From: Robertmurraya korlensis
Lineage (GTDB): Bacteria; Bacillota; Bacilli; Bacillales; Cytobacillaceae
Assembly (NCBI RefSeq): GCF_023715225.1
Contig: NZ_JAMBNS010000012.1
Location: 62,001 to 126,000, forward strand
Reading direction: 5' to 3'
DNA length: 64,000 nucleotides
How positions within the stretch are numbered: the stretch's first letter is position 1; the number at the start of each line of letters is the position of its first letter. Made by a program: the position numbers and the translations under genes. The notes under the pieces were generated by a model, which saw only the letters and a list, made by a program, of their open reading frames with translations, was not told the DNA's origin and made no database searches. Shown piece after piece: positions 53,597-62,915 of the stretch.

Positions 53597-53920
53597 AATA
53601 AAAAATCCGCTCAGTGGTTCCTTGAGCGGATGAAACGATTTCAGCAAAAGACAAACAGGCAATAATACTTTTTTGTCTTCTGTCGCCATCGTCTCATCTT
53701 CCCAAATCCCCGAAGAAGTTGAAACATCTTAAGTAAGATAGGTCTCCTGACTTATGCTTCACTCTACTTTGAACCCTTCCCATTTAGGCACCTACATCTC
53801 GTAAGCAATCTTCACAGTGGCTTGTTCATTTTGTCAGCATTTACAGTTGCGGGGGCAGTTCTGGTCTTACACCAGATTCCCTATTAAGCCGTACGGCATC
53901 TTATCTTAAGGCAACAACAC
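53597..53920 (-). promoter_or_regulatory. Cobalamin riboswitch with terminator upstream of nrdA
   Basis: The minus strand shows the B12 aptamer: GATGCCGTACGGCTTAATAG then GGAA, CTGGTGTAAGACCAG, ACTGCCCCCGCAACTGTAA, the B12 box AAGCCACTG near 53825-53815, and the closing AAGTCAGGAGACCTATC. An intrinsic terminator follows (stem ATCCGCTCA / TGAGCGGAT, six T residues, 53632-53597). Cobalamin binding should cause termination before nrdA. Confidence 0.92.
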
Positions 53921-54309
53921 AATATATAGTTGGAATTTCACTTATGTATATCCATATCTAGATTACACACTTAATAGTAACGGTAGTTTAATAGATTCGC
54001 AAGTATAAAATGTTGGATTTGGTAAAATATTGTTGTTGACTTTGGGAGATGCGGGAGGGAAATAGAGTATTTGTAGGAGGACGGTTGATTTTTTCATATT
54101 TTCGTGTTTTTTGAGCTGGATTTTAATAATACGGGTTGGATTTAGTTGTATATTCTATTATTATTTGACGGTTTTAGGGGCAATTCGTAGAGAGGTGTTC
54201 TCTATTTTTGGTTTTATTTGCGATTCTCGGATTTTATTTGCGATTCTGAAAATTCATTTTTGATCCTCACTTTTTTCCGAACTTCAATTCCACCCACACT
54301 CCCCCTTTA
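53921..54309. other. AT-rich non-coding gap with direct repeats
   Basis: No gene found. It contains two tandem copies of TTTTATTTGCGATTCT (54212-54227 and 54232-54247, period 20) and a weaker third; GGAAATTATTTGCGAT near 23779 is similar. The promoter for the B12 riboswitch transcript should lie near 53925-53990. Confidence 0.55.
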
Positions 54310-54348
54310 CAAAAAAGATGAACATCGCCCTAGACAATGTCCATCTCT
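54310..54348 (-). terminator. Terminator of the FtsX-type ABC operon
   Basis: Stem AGATGAACAT / ATGTCCATCT (one mismatch) followed by six T residues on the minus strand. Confidence 0.8.
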
Positions 54349-54354
54349 TGAAAC

Positions 54355-56943
54355 TTAAATATTCTCCTGCCTCAATACCTCAATAATATTATCCTTTTTC
54401 ACTTTTGCAATCGAGTAGAGCATGGCGGAGCTGACAATCACAAATACCGAGACAAAGCAGATTCCAAGACTTCCCCACGGAATCCAAAATGGGTAAGTAA
54501 AAGTATTCATAGTACCTTTATAAATAAGGAACATGATCCCCAGACTAATCGGCAAGCCGTACAACAAGGCTTTTAATCCATAGAAAATACTTTCATAGCT
54601 AATCATTTTATTAAAGCCCTTCTCCGTCATCCCTACAGATTTCAGCATCGCGAACTCACGCTTCCTCAGGGAAATGCCCGTTGAAATGGTATTAAATATA
54701 TTTGCAATGGAAATCGCTGTAATGAGCACAATAAATCCGTACGTAAAGACAGACAGGAGCATGAGCATCTGTTCCTCACGTTGTCTACTTTGGTACACAT
54801 TAAAAATAGATAGGTTCGGCTTTTTCATTTCCTCGATTTCCTGCTGTGTCTTCATAGGGTCAGAGGATTTTAAAAAGAGTGTAGGCTGTACAGATCCCTC
54901 TATCGATTCATTCATCAGTTGATCAATGACTTGATTAGATACAATGATATTCAGAGTCCCGAGCCCATATGAAAAGCCCCCCATTGGTAGTTGCTCAGTC
55001 AACGCTGCTATTTCAAGGTCCTCTAACGGAATCTTTTCACCCGCCTTATAATCGTCATACATTAATTTTATTGATTCACCAACTTTTGCATGGATACCGC
55101 TGGCTTCAATAAATTTACCCGTCTGTCCATCCTGATAAGTGATGGTATCGACAACGATTCCAGAAATATGTTCCGGATCAGTGAGTGGTTTTACATCAAT
55201 TCCCACCTGGTCCGTATATTTCTTTAAGCTTTCCTCATCAAGGCCAGTTAACACAAGGAAATACGGTGCTTTTCCATCCTCGTATTTTAAAGTTCCCTTT
55301 AATTCGTCAGCTACCTTCTCCTTCTCCACCAATGTGGTTAGATCTAACCTTCTTGTTACACTTGAACTCGTGACATCAGGAAGTGCTTGAATATTCCCAA
55401 AGATATCAGCCAATTCCGTTTCGGATACTCTATCAGCACCCACCTGGATATCATAGTTAACCCCGCCTTGTGATAGTACCAATGATTTCTTTAAGCTATC
55501 CGTAAAAAAAGAAACAGATAGGAACAGCACGATGCTAATTACAAGGGAAAAAACGGTCACACGATATCTACCCTTATTTCGCTTTAAATTTTTCAATCCA
55601 ATTTCTGCTTCCAAACCAAACATACGTCGAATCCATTTGGATGTCTTCACCGCTTTACTAGTAAGCTTAATATCCGAGGTTTGACGAATCGCATCTATAG
55701 CCGTTATTTTAGAAGCCTTTCTTGCCGGTATAAATGTAGAGATAAAGATCGTAATCATCGAAATAACACTAGCACCTATCATCGAATAAGGTGTGATCGT
55801 TACCTTTAATGGTTCCGATACCCCTAGCGCCCCTTCAAGAAATTGATTAATAAACCAAAAAGTGACACCCATCCCCACAATCCCTGACAAGAGACCGATT
55901 GGGATACTAATCAAACCAATAATAATTCCTTCGAAAAAAACGGAGTTTCTTTTCTGCCTTTTCGTAGCTCCCACACTAGAAAGCATTCCTAAGTGACGGG
56001 CACGCTCCGATACAGATATGGCAAAGGCATTATAAATAAGCGCAACGGAGCCTATCATAATTACTGACATAATAATCGCTAATAACGAGTATAACGTCCG
56101 GTTCAAACCGTCATTGTCCGTTACTCCATGATAGCGAAGCAATGCACTATTAAAATCAACACGTGAAATGTTATTCTCTTTTGCCAGTTGCTCTGCGTGT
56201 TTAAATAAAGATTTATTCACTTTTTCTAAAACAACCACGGCATTCACTTGATCAATTTCATCTAACCTTGAATCGTCCAAATACGTAATGACTGTGTAAC
56301 CGGGTGAAAAAGTTGGCTCCCACGAGACTCTCTTCATCACACCTACAACTGTATACTCACGCGTTACTTGATTTTGAAGCTCTTCACTGATCTCTCCTTC
56401 TGTCATTTGAAGAGAGGTTTGTTGGTCATACTCTACTTTCGTTCCTGACTCATCTATGAACATGCGATTTCCGACGGGTAAAGTAAGCTGATCACCTATC
56501 TTTAATGAAACTTTGCCATTCGACTCAATGGAATCACTAATCACCATCTCATTTTCATTCTCTGGTAGTCGTCCTTCACTTAATGTAACAGGAAACTGTT
56601 TGAATCCATCAGAACTAAATGCTTTTACAAATAGATAAGGTTTATATACGTTTTGGCTTCCCTCGAGGGGAGCGTAACCTAGATCAGAAGATAGAACCAG
56701 CTTTTTCGTTTCTTTATCAGACTGGATGATTTCTATTTGTTCCTTATTGACATCTTTATAAACGACATGCCATTCTCCATCCATTGAGATCGCCTGTCTT
56801 TTTAGTAAATCCAAGAAAGAAGCACCTAATGTCATAACAGCCGTCACCATTGCAACGGAGATGATGACGCCGATGATGGTGACCAACGTTCTTCTTTTGT
56901 TCTTTTTTAAATGCCTGATGGTCAGCTTGTTGACAATATTCAC
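54355..56943 (-). CDS. ABC transporter permease with two FtsX domains
   Basis: 862 residues. One N-terminal helix (TLVTIIGVIISVAMVTAVMT) and a large extracytoplasmic domain lead to an FtsX three-helix block (about 285-405). A second N-terminal-type helix near 460, another extracytoplasmic domain and a final FtsX block (about 735-850) follow, so the protein is a tandem of two MacB-type halves. It overlaps the ATPase gene by 4 bases. Together with the adjacent OmpR-type two-component system this is the layout of peptide-antibiotic sensing or detoxification modules. It is longer than BceB (about 650) and has a different domain order. Confidence 0.87.
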   Translation of the reverse strand: MNIVNKLTIRHLKKNKRRTLVTIIGVIISVAMVTAVMTLGASFLDLLKRQAISMDGEWHVVYKDVNKEQIEIIQSDKETKKLVLSSDLGYAPLEGSQNVYKPYLFVKAFSSDGFKQFPVTLSEGRLPENENEMVISDSIESNGKVSLKIGDQLTLPVGNRMFIDESGTKVEYDQQTSLQMTEGEISEELQNQVTREYTVVGVMKRVSWEPTFSPGYTVITYLDDSRLDEIDQVNAVVVLEKVNKSLFKHAEQLAKENNISRVDFNSALLRYHGVTDNDGLNRTLYSLLAIIMSVIMIGSVALIYNAFAISVSERARHLGMLSSVGATKRQKRNSVFFEGIIIGLISIPIGLLSGIVGMGVTFWFINQFLEGALGVSEPLKVTITPYSMIGASVISMITIFISTFIPARKASKITAIDAIRQTSDIKLTSKAVKTSKWIRRMFGLEAEIGLKNLKRNKGRYRVTVFSLVISIVLFLSVSFFTDSLKKSLVLSQGGVNYDIQVGADRVSETELADIFGNIQALPDVTSSSVTRRLDLTTLVEKEKVADELKGTLKYEDGKAPYFLVLTGLDEESLKKYTDQVGIDVKPLTDPEHISGIVVDTITYQDGQTGKFIEASGIHAKVGESIKLMYDDYKAGEKIPLEDLEIAALTEQLPMGGFSYGLGTLNIIVSNQVIDQLMNESIEGSVQPTLFLKSSDPMKTQQEIEEMKKPNLSIFNVYQSRQREEQMLMLLSVFTYGFIVLITAISIANIFNTISTGISLRKREFAMLKSVGMTEKGFNKMISYESIFYGLKALLYGLPISLGIMFLIYKGTMNTFTYPFWIPWGSLGICFVSVFVIVSSAMLYSIAKVKKDNIIEVLRQENI

Positions 56944-57623
56944 GGACGAATCACCTCATCCTTGGTGATCTTGCCATCTTCTATTGCAATGACACGATCA
57001 GCCTGTAGGGCAATTCGCTCATCATGAGTGATTACGATCAATGTCTGTTGGTACGTTTTATTAAACCTTTTTAATAAATCGATAATCTCCTCACTATTTT
57101 TACTATCTAAATTTCCCGTTGGTTCATCTGCTAACATAATTGCGGGATTACTAATCAACGCTCGGCCGATCGACACACGCTGCTGCTGCCCGCCAGAAAG
57201 CTGATTAGGAAGATGTTGCAATCGATTTTGTATATTTAAAATACTCACGATCTCTTCAAACTGCTTATTATCCACTCGATGACCATCTAAAAGAAGAGGG
57301 AGAGTGATGTTTTCCTCCACGGTTAAAATAGGAATCAAGTTATAAAATTGGTAGATTAGTCCGATTTGTCTTCTCCGAAAAATGGCTAACTGTGTTTCAT
57401 TAAGCTCATAGATATCTGTGTTATCAACAAATACCTTCCCACTCGTCGGTCTATCGACACCACCTAAAAGATGCAGTAAAGTAGACTTCCCAGATCCCGA
57501 TGGCCCAATAATGGCCACAAATTCTCCTTTATTAATGGAAAAAGACACATCATCGAGCGCCTTAACCGCTGTTTCTCCTTTTCCATACACCTTAGATAAA
57601 TGTTCAATTCGTAAAATTTCCAT
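56940..57623 (-). CDS. ABC transporter ATP-binding protein (MacB/LolD type)
   Basis: 227 residues. Walker [10 protein letters not shown] (about 39-47), Q-loop IYQFYNLIP, signature [12 protein letters not shown], Walker B IMLADEPTGNLD and His-switch VITHDERIA are all intact. PTGNLD is typical of the MacB/LolD/BceA group that partners FtsX permeases. It is preceded by a probable response-regulator operator and its own promoter, then coupled to the permease gene. Confidence 0.92.
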   Translation of the reverse strand: MEILRIEHLSKVYGKGETAVKALDDVSFSINKGEFVAIIGPSGSGKSTLLHLLGGVDRPTSGKVFVDNTDIYELNETQLAIFRRRQIGLIYQFYNLIPILTVEENITLPLLLDGHRVDNKQFEEIVSILNIQNRLQHLPNQLSGGQQQRVSIGRALISNPAIMLADEPTGNLDSKNSEEIIDLLKRFNKTYQQTLIVITHDERIALQADRVIAIEDGKITKDEVIRP

Positions 57624-57672
57624 CCTGTCCCTCCATTACGTCCTTGATACGTTTTAGTATATCGCCCGAAAA

Positions 57673-57710
57673 TGACTATCAAGTGACTAATAAGGTGACA
57701 ATTTTGTCAC
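57673..57710. promoter_or_regulatory. Probable response-regulator operator before the FtsX-type ABC genes
   Basis: TGACTA, TGACTA and TGACAA start at 57673, 57684 and 57696 (11- and 12-base steps). The last one is part of a perfect 16-bp palindrome GTGACAATTTTGTCAC (57695-57710). Direct repeats one helical turn apart are typical for OmpR/PhoB-type regulators, one of which is encoded just upstream. Confidence 0.6.
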
Positions 57711-57719
57711 TTAAGGCTA

Positions 57720-58712
57720 TTACTTAAATATTTTAAAAAGAAACGTGGTCCCGACCCCTTCTTTACTTTTTACCTCAAGTGTTCCATTCTGCCTTGTAAT
57801 CATGCTGTGTGCCATCGCCAATCCAATTCCCACACTCTCTTCACTAGCATTCTTCCCTTTATAAAAACGCTGGAACACATACGGAAGATCGGCCTTCGCA
57901 ATTCCCTCTCCATTATCCACAATCGAAATTTCTGTAAAAAGGGGATTCTCCGTATATTGTATTCGTATCTCTCCCCCTTCTTTTGTGTGCTCCACAGCAT
58001 TTTTCAGCACATTAATGAGCGCCTCCCTAGTCCAATGGAAGTCACCCAGAAAAGAAACATCTTCTACACCATCAATGATTAATTTCTGGTCTTTTATATC
58101 CATGGGAATTAATAATGGTTCAACCGATTTTTCAATCAGCTGCTTCACGTTTACTGGATCCTTTTTAAACGTGACGGTCCCGGCATCTAGTTTTGAAAGT
58201 TTTAATAAAGAAGATACTAACCATTCGATTCGTTCTAACTGGACCTGTATATTTTTCGTGAATTCTTTTCGCTTTCCTTCTGATAAGGTAGAGGCACTTA
58301 GTAGATCAGCCATTACCATCATAGAGGTTAATGGCGTCTTTAACTGATGAGAGATATCGGAAATTGCATCTGTTAAGTGTACCTTATCCCTTTGCAGCAA
58401 TTTCTTATGCTCAGAAAGCATGATGGTAACTTTGTATATTTCAGTTTTTAAAATACTGAGCTCCCCTTCATAGTTATCACGAATATCAAGTGATGTTCCA
58501 CCTGAACTTATTTTCCGAAGATAACCAGAGAGTTTCTTAATTTCAATATAGCGCCAGCAAGTAAATACAAGGCTGCTAGCAATAAATAGGAGGGTGGTCA
58601 GTACAATCAGGAAAACTGGTTCTATGAGTGATAGAGAAGCAACGACAACAGCTGTTCCTCCAATAAGGAGTTGCAAAAGGACAAAAAGCTGAAACTCTCG
58701 ATTTCTTAACAT
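57720..58712 (-). CDS. Two-helix sensor histidine kinase paired with the ABC transporter
   Basis: 330 residues. Two adjacent N-terminal membrane helices (LFVLLQLLIGGTAVVVASLS and VFLIVLTTLLFIASSLVF) are joined by only a few residues, so there is no external sensor domain. A HAMP-like linker precedes the HisKA box SDISHQLKTPLTSMMVM and the HATPase (NVLKNAVEHT, DNGEGI, SVGIGLAM). Kinases of this build rely on a partner ABC transporter for sensing. It begins one base after the regulator stop. Confidence 0.9.
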   Translation of the reverse strand: MLRNREFQLFVLLQLLIGGTAVVVASLSLIEPVFLIVLTTLLFIASSLVFTCWRYIEIKKLSGYLRKISSGGTSLDIRDNYEGELSILKTEIYKVTIMLSEHKKLLQRDKVHLTDAISDISHQLKTPLTSMMVMADLLSASTLSEGKRKEFTKNIQVQLERIEWLVSSLLKLSKLDAGTVTFKKDPVNVKQLIEKSVEPLLIPMDIKDQKLIIDGVEDVSFLGDFHWTREALINVLKNAVEHTKEGGEIRIQYTENPLFTEISIVDNGEGIAKADLPYVFQRFYKGKNASEESVGIGLAMAHSMITRQNGTLEVKSKEGVGTTFLFKIFK

Positions 58713-58713
58713 A

Positions 58714-59391
58714 CTACTCTCCCATCTTGTAACCCAATCCGCGAATGGTTTTGATGATCATTGGATGTTGCGGATCATCCTCTAGCTTTTCTCGTAATCT
58801 TTTTATGTAAACGGTCAGTGTATTATCGTTTACAAAGTCACCAGCCACATCCCAAATCTGTTCTAATAACTGACTTCTTGATAGCACTTGTCCATAATGG
58901 TTCGCAAAAATCAGGAGTAGGCGGTACTCTAGTGCAGTTACTTGAATCTCCATCCCATTTTTATATACTTTTCCCTCTAAGGTATTGATTCGTATGGATT
59001 CAATATCCAACATTGACTGGGTCTGCTTTTGATAGCGACGTAGGACGGTTTTTATACGAGACAAAAGCTCACGAATTCTGAATGGCTTTGTAATATAGTC
59101 ATCCGCCCCCATATCTAACCCCATGACCACATTCCCCTCATCATCAATAGCAGTTAAAAAGATAACAGGCACATCACTATGTTCTTTTACCAATCGGCAA
59201 AGGTCATAACCACTTCCGTCTGGTAGTGATAAATCAAATAAACAGAGGTCAATTTCATTCAGTTTTTCCTTGATAACCTTCTTTGCTGATTCCACATTGT
59301 AACAAAGTATGGTTGAAAACTGATCCTGCTGGAGAGAGTATTCGAGACCTGAAGCAATGATTTTATCATCCTCGACGAGTAATATGTTCAT
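58714..59391 (-). CDS. OmpR/PhoB-family response regulator
   Basis: 225 residues. The receiver domain has LVEDDK, phospho-Asp in LCLFDLSLPDGSG (about residue 54) and Lys in DYITKPFRI. The winged helix domain ends LTVYIKRLREKLEDD then IKTIRGLGYKMGE. It is the first gene of the regulator-kinase pair that precedes the FtsX-type transporter and is the likely binder of the TGAC repeats at 57673-57710. Confidence 0.92.
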   Translation of the reverse strand: MNILLVEDDKIIASGLEYSLQQDQFSTILCYNVESAKKVIKEKLNEIDLCLFDLSLPDGSGYDLCRLVKEHSDVPVIFLTAIDDEGNVVMGLDMGADDYITKPFRIRELLSRIKTVLRRYQKQTQSMLDIESIRINTLEGKVYKNGMEIQVTALEYRLLLIFANHYGQVLSRSQLLEQIWDVAGDFVNDNTLTVYIKRLREKLEDDPQHPMIIKTIRGLGYKMGE

Positions 59392-59472
59392 TTAACGACA
59401 CCCAATTCTTAACAAAAATATGTACTATGTCTATCATATGGCAATCCGTTATATTCTCCAAGTATAAAAAGA

Positions 59473-59498
59473 GGAGGACCCCAAGTTAGGGCCCTCCA
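59473..59498 (-). terminator. Terminator of the DHA2 exporter gene
   Basis: Stem GGAGGACCCC / AGGGCCCTCC (one mismatch) followed by a T-rich tail on the minus strand. Confidence 0.8.
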
Positions 59499-59508
59499 GC
59501 AAAATTTA

Positions 59509-61050
59509 TTAATTTTCAGCTAGCTTCGTAGATACAATCTTTGGCTCTTCTTTTTCTTCTATTGGATCCTCTGCTTGTGTCACACGTTTGATAAAGAATG
59601 CGAGGATGAATGCGACAATAGAAATCCCTGTAGCTACTAGGAAGGCATCATTAATTCCTTCGAGCATCGCCTTCATCATAATCTGTTCTTTCATTTGAGC
59701 GATCATTTCAGCAGTTGGCTGAGCAGCTCCTGCTCCTTGACCTGCAGCCGTCTTCATGGCTTCGTCAGCAATTTCTTTTGCGTGTGTTTCTGTACGATTA
59801 GACATAACGGTAACAAGTAATGCCGTTCCGATTGCCCCTGCCACTTGGTTTAACGTATTGTTCATTGCCGTACCATGTGGATAGAAACGCGTCGGAAGCT
59901 GATTTAATCCGTTTGTTGAAACTGGCATCATAACAAATGACATCCCGATCATTCGAACCGTATAAAGAATTACTAAATGCGTATAACTTAAGTCTGCTGT
60001 TAGCTGACTAAACTCATACGTAGTGATTACCGTGATTCCTAGACCAATTAGCGCCAATACTCGACCACCAAATTTATCAAACAATCTCCCTGTAATAGGT
60101 GACATAATCGCCATGGCGACGGCACCTGGTAGGAGCATTAACCCTGCATCCATTGGAGAAATTCCACGAATGGTCTGAACATAAATCGGAATAAGAATCA
60201 TCCCTGAGAATAATGCCATGTTTGTTACCATGGATATAGTAGATGACAAGGCAAACATCGGGTATTTAAACACTTTAAAGTTTAACAACGGATTGTCTTG
60301 TTTCAATTGCTTAATAATAAAAGTTACTAGCGCAATGAAACCAACTGCAATTGCTAGGTACACATGCGGGCTGTCCCAACCCTTGCTTCCTGCCGAGCTG
60401 AAGCCGTAAAGAATTCCACCAAATCCAATACTTGATAAAACTAAAGAAAAAAAGTCTAAACGAAGATTGCTCTTTTCTTTCTTATCTTTTAAAAGGAAGA
60501 ATCCGATTAATACCACTAACACTGAAATAGGTGTAATAAAGTGGAAAAGCATTCTCCAATCATAGTGTTCGATAATCCATCCAGATAAAGTTGGTCCAAT
60601 CGCTGGGGCGAACATGATAATTAAACCAAATACCCCCATCGCTGTTCCCCTTTTTTCAATCGGAAAGCTAACGAGCATAACGTTCATAAGCAATGGCATC
60701 ATAATGGCAGATCCTGATGCTTGAAGCATACGTCCTGCTAAAAGAATCGGAAATTCGTGAGCCACACCAGCCACTAATGTACCAATCGTGAATAAACTCA
60801 TGGCGACTAAAAATAAATTTCGAACAGAATATTTCTGTATCAAGAAGGCAGTGGCCGGAATTAATATTCCGTTAACAAGCATGAAACCAGTAGTTAACCA
60901 CTGAACGGTTGCAGCTTCTACCTCTAAATCCTTCATGATCGATGGCAAAGCAATATTTAATAAGGTGTTATTTAAAAACGTAATGAATGCCCCAATTAAC
61001 AGAACTCCAATAATTCCGTATGGCGGCCGTTTATCTTGTTTCTCAGCCAT
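59509..61050 (-). CDS. DHA2-family MFS multidrug exporter (EmrB/QacA, LmrB-like)
   Basis: 513 residues with 14 predicted helices. Motif C-type GLIIMFAPAIGPTLSGWIIE lies in helix 5, an arginine-bearing loop in LAGRMLQASGSAIMMPLL, and the DHA2 N-terminus FITFLNNTLLNIALPSIMKD (usual Asp replaced by Asn-Asn in helix 1). A loop before the last helix is Ala/Gly/Met-rich. Proton-coupled drug efflux is likely. A divergent TetR gene, as in lmrAB-type loci, suggests ligand-induced expression. Confidence 0.9.
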   Translation of the reverse strand: MAEKQDKRPPYGIIGVLLIGAFITFLNNTLLNIALPSIMKDLEVEAATVQWLTTGFMLVNGILIPATAFLIQKYSVRNLFLVAMSLFTIGTLVAGVAHEFPILLAGRMLQASGSAIMMPLLMNVMLVSFPIEKRGTAMGVFGLIIMFAPAIGPTLSGWIIEHYDWRMLFHFITPISVLVVLIGFFLLKDKKEKSNLRLDFFSLVLSSIGFGGILYGFSSAGSKGWDSPHVYLAIAVGFIALVTFIIKQLKQDNPLLNFKVFKYPMFALSSTISMVTNMALFSGMILIPIYVQTIRGISPMDAGLMLLPGAVAMAIMSPITGRLFDKFGGRVLALIGLGITVITTYEFSQLTADLSYTHLVILYTVRMIGMSFVMMPVSTNGLNQLPTRFYPHGTAMNNTLNQVAGAIGTALLVTVMSNRTETHAKEIADEAMKTAAGQGAGAAQPTAEMIAQMKEQIMMKAMLEGINDAFLVATGISIVAFILAFFIKRVTQAEDPIEEKEEPKIVSTKLAEN

Positions 61051-61085
61051 ATATGTTCCTCCTATACTATAAGTCCAATAAAATG

Positions 61086-61125
61086 TACTGCTGTTATATA
61101 CTTTACATATATTATACCGTCAGTA
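61086..61125. promoter_or_regulatory. Probable TetR operator and exporter promoter
   Basis: Half-sites TACTG (61086-61090) and CAGTA (61121-61125) form a wide inverted repeat in the divergent promoter. On the minus strand a TATAAT -10 box lies inside it (GACGGTATAATATATG). Confidence 0.5.
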
Positions 61126-61233
61126 CAAAAAATGCAATGAAAAAACACAGCTAAATTATGGGTTTGTAACCTTCAGAAAAATAAGTTACTATACATTTAT
61201 ACAGTGAGTCCAAATACTAATTCAGGTGATATG

Positions 61234-62094
61234 ATGAATGATCGGAAGCAACACGTTATCAATACAGCCCACAAGCTTTTTGTTGAAAAGGGATTTCAAG
61301 CAACTTCCATTCAAGACATTTTAGACTATAGTAGTATTTCTAAAGGAACCTTTTATAATTACTTTTCCTCTAAAAACGAGCTACTCATGGCTATTTTTCG
61401 CGTGATACAAAAAAAGTTTGAGCATGAGAGAAACGAACTTTTAATCGGAAAAGACCCGTCAGATATTGAAGTGTTCATTAAGCAAATGGAGCTGCAAGTA
61501 AAGACCAATCGGGCAAGTAACCTTATTCCTTTATATGAAGAAGTGTTATTTTTAAATGATTCTGAGTTAAAAAAGTTTATAAGTGATTTTCAATTGCGAA
61601 TGTTACGATGGGTGTACGAGCGCTTTCATGAAATTTTCGGCGAGAGCATGAAACCCTATCTTCTTGATGCTGCCATTATGTTTACAGCTATTTTCCACCA
61701 TAATCTTAAGTATGAGCGAATGGCGAATAGCTTAAAAAGCAATCCTGAACGGGTGGTAAGATATAGTGTTAATCGATTGTTGGCTCTAATGAAGAATGTA
61801 GGAGAAACCGGGGAGCAACTTCTTCCACCGGAACTGTTGGATGATTGGTCTCCTTCTTGCCATAAGAAAGATAAAACTTATCAAGAAAAGCTTACTCTTG
61901 AAATCATGAGTCTAAAAAAAGAGAGCATGAATAGGCCTGATACTGTGAAATATATCGAGCTACTCGATTTCATCTTAGAGGAGCTTTTGCAACCTAATAA
62001 TAAGAGGAATTTTGTAGTGGAGAGTGCTTTATCAACCTTAGAGGAACACTTCGGAAAAGCAAAATTACAACCATTACGTTCGTATTTAAAATAA
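61234..62094 (+). CDS. TetR/AcrR family regulator
   Basis: 286 residues, longer than most TetR proteins. The N-terminal helix-turn-helix is clear: INTAHKLFVEKGFQATSIQD then ILDYSSISKGTFYNYFSSKN. The C-terminal ligand domain is followed by an extra, charged 80-residue region. ATG 61234 lies 7 bases after the GG of AGGTGAT; earlier in-frame GTG and ATG codons are rejected on spacing. It is divergent from the DHA2 exporter and is its probable repressor. Confidence 0.9.
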   Translation: MNDRKQHVINTAHKLFVEKGFQATSIQDILDYSSISKGTFYNYFSSKNELLMAIFRVIQKKFEHERNELLIGKDPSDIEVFIKQMELQVKTNRASNLIPLYEEVLFLNDSELKKFISDFQLRMLRWVYERFHEIFGESMKPYLLDAAIMFTAIFHHNLKYERMANSLKSNPERVVRYSVNRLLALMKNVGETGEQLLPPELLDDWSPSCHKKDKTYQEKLTLEIMSLKKESMNRPDTVKYIELLDFILEELLQPNNKRNFVVESALSTLEEHFGKAKLQPLRSYLK

Positions 62095-62202
62095 CAAAGC
62101 TAGCAGGTCATAGGCTAAAGGGTTCCGTTTTGAAGTACTTTTCATAAAATACGTGCCGAAATGACAGTCGTATTGGCATCGTTATTGGTATATAAAAAAG
62201 GA

Positions 62203-62236
62203 AAACTCGCCATATCATTGTTGGCGAGTTTCTTTA
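62203..62236 (+). terminator. Terminator downstream of the TetR gene
   Basis: Stem AAACTCGCCA / TGGCGAGTTT followed by CTTTATT. Confidence 0.8.
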
Positions 62237-62391
62237 TTATGAATCCAAAAACGGTATTTATATAAAACCTAACTTACCTGTGATACGGTTCACCGTAATG
62301 CATCAAAATGAGGTTCTCTTGGATTATTGAGATAAAACTCACTCCCTTTTAAATAAGATGTCTTGTCCTTAATCGAGTAACTAACAAAAGG

Positions 62392-62584
62392 AAAATAAGC
62401 GGAGATTTTTCGGTTAAATGCAGAATGGAACTCGTTTCGGGGTAAATAAGGGGAGGATTTCCGCTTATGCAAAACAAAATCCCCCATTTTCGAATTTTTC
62501 GAGCCAATAGGCGGAATCTCTCCATCTATTTAAGCCTTTTTCAATAATAATTACCAATTAAGCGGAATTTCTCTGTCTATTTAT
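62392..62584. repeat. Four-unit palindromic repeat array, copy 2
   Basis: Four units of the AATAAGCGGA/TCCGCTTAT type are centred near 62406, 62456, 62516 and 62567, with steps of 50, 60 and 51 bases as in the array at 13412-13605. Spacer words such as ATTTTCGAATTTTTCGAGC resemble those of copy 1 in the same orientation. Confidence 0.8.
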
Positions 62585-62915
62585 CAGCTCGGGTGCTTAA
62601 CCTGATCCCCCAACCGATAAGTGCGGACCCTCTTGATCCTAGATGCGGGAATCAGCAGCTATTTATCGACCAGTTTATAAAGATCGAAACGGCACTGGAA
62701 AATGACAGGAGTTTTAACCCTCTTTTTAAATTGCACAATACTTAATGTCCGTTATTATGATGTTAATTGCTATGTCAAAGTTAATGGGATTTCGTAGAAA
62801 CGTTAATAAATAAAGAAAAGACGTATTCCAAATTGATATGACTTTTCTTGTGTATTTTAATAAGAAAGTCCCCGAAAACGGAACCCTTTAGTCATGGGCC
62901 TGCTAGCTTTTTGTT

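Larger units (their letters stand above)
62095..62914. repeat. Non-coding segment bounded by about 37-base inverted repeats
   Basis: The left end (62095-62131, CAAAGCTAGCAGG...CTAAAGGGTTCCGTTTTG) and right end (62875-62914) are inverted near-copies. AAAACGGAACCCTTTAG and CCTGCTAGCTTT occur in the right copy in the same order on the opposite strand, with small differences between. The 820 bases between them hold the TetR terminator and the second palindromic array but no supported gene. It could be a decayed mobile element or a long-range stem. Confidence 0.6.

Noticed and set aside
62290-62487. 65-residue open frame on the minus strand
   Set aside because: It is composed of the palindromic array units and lacks a ribosome site.
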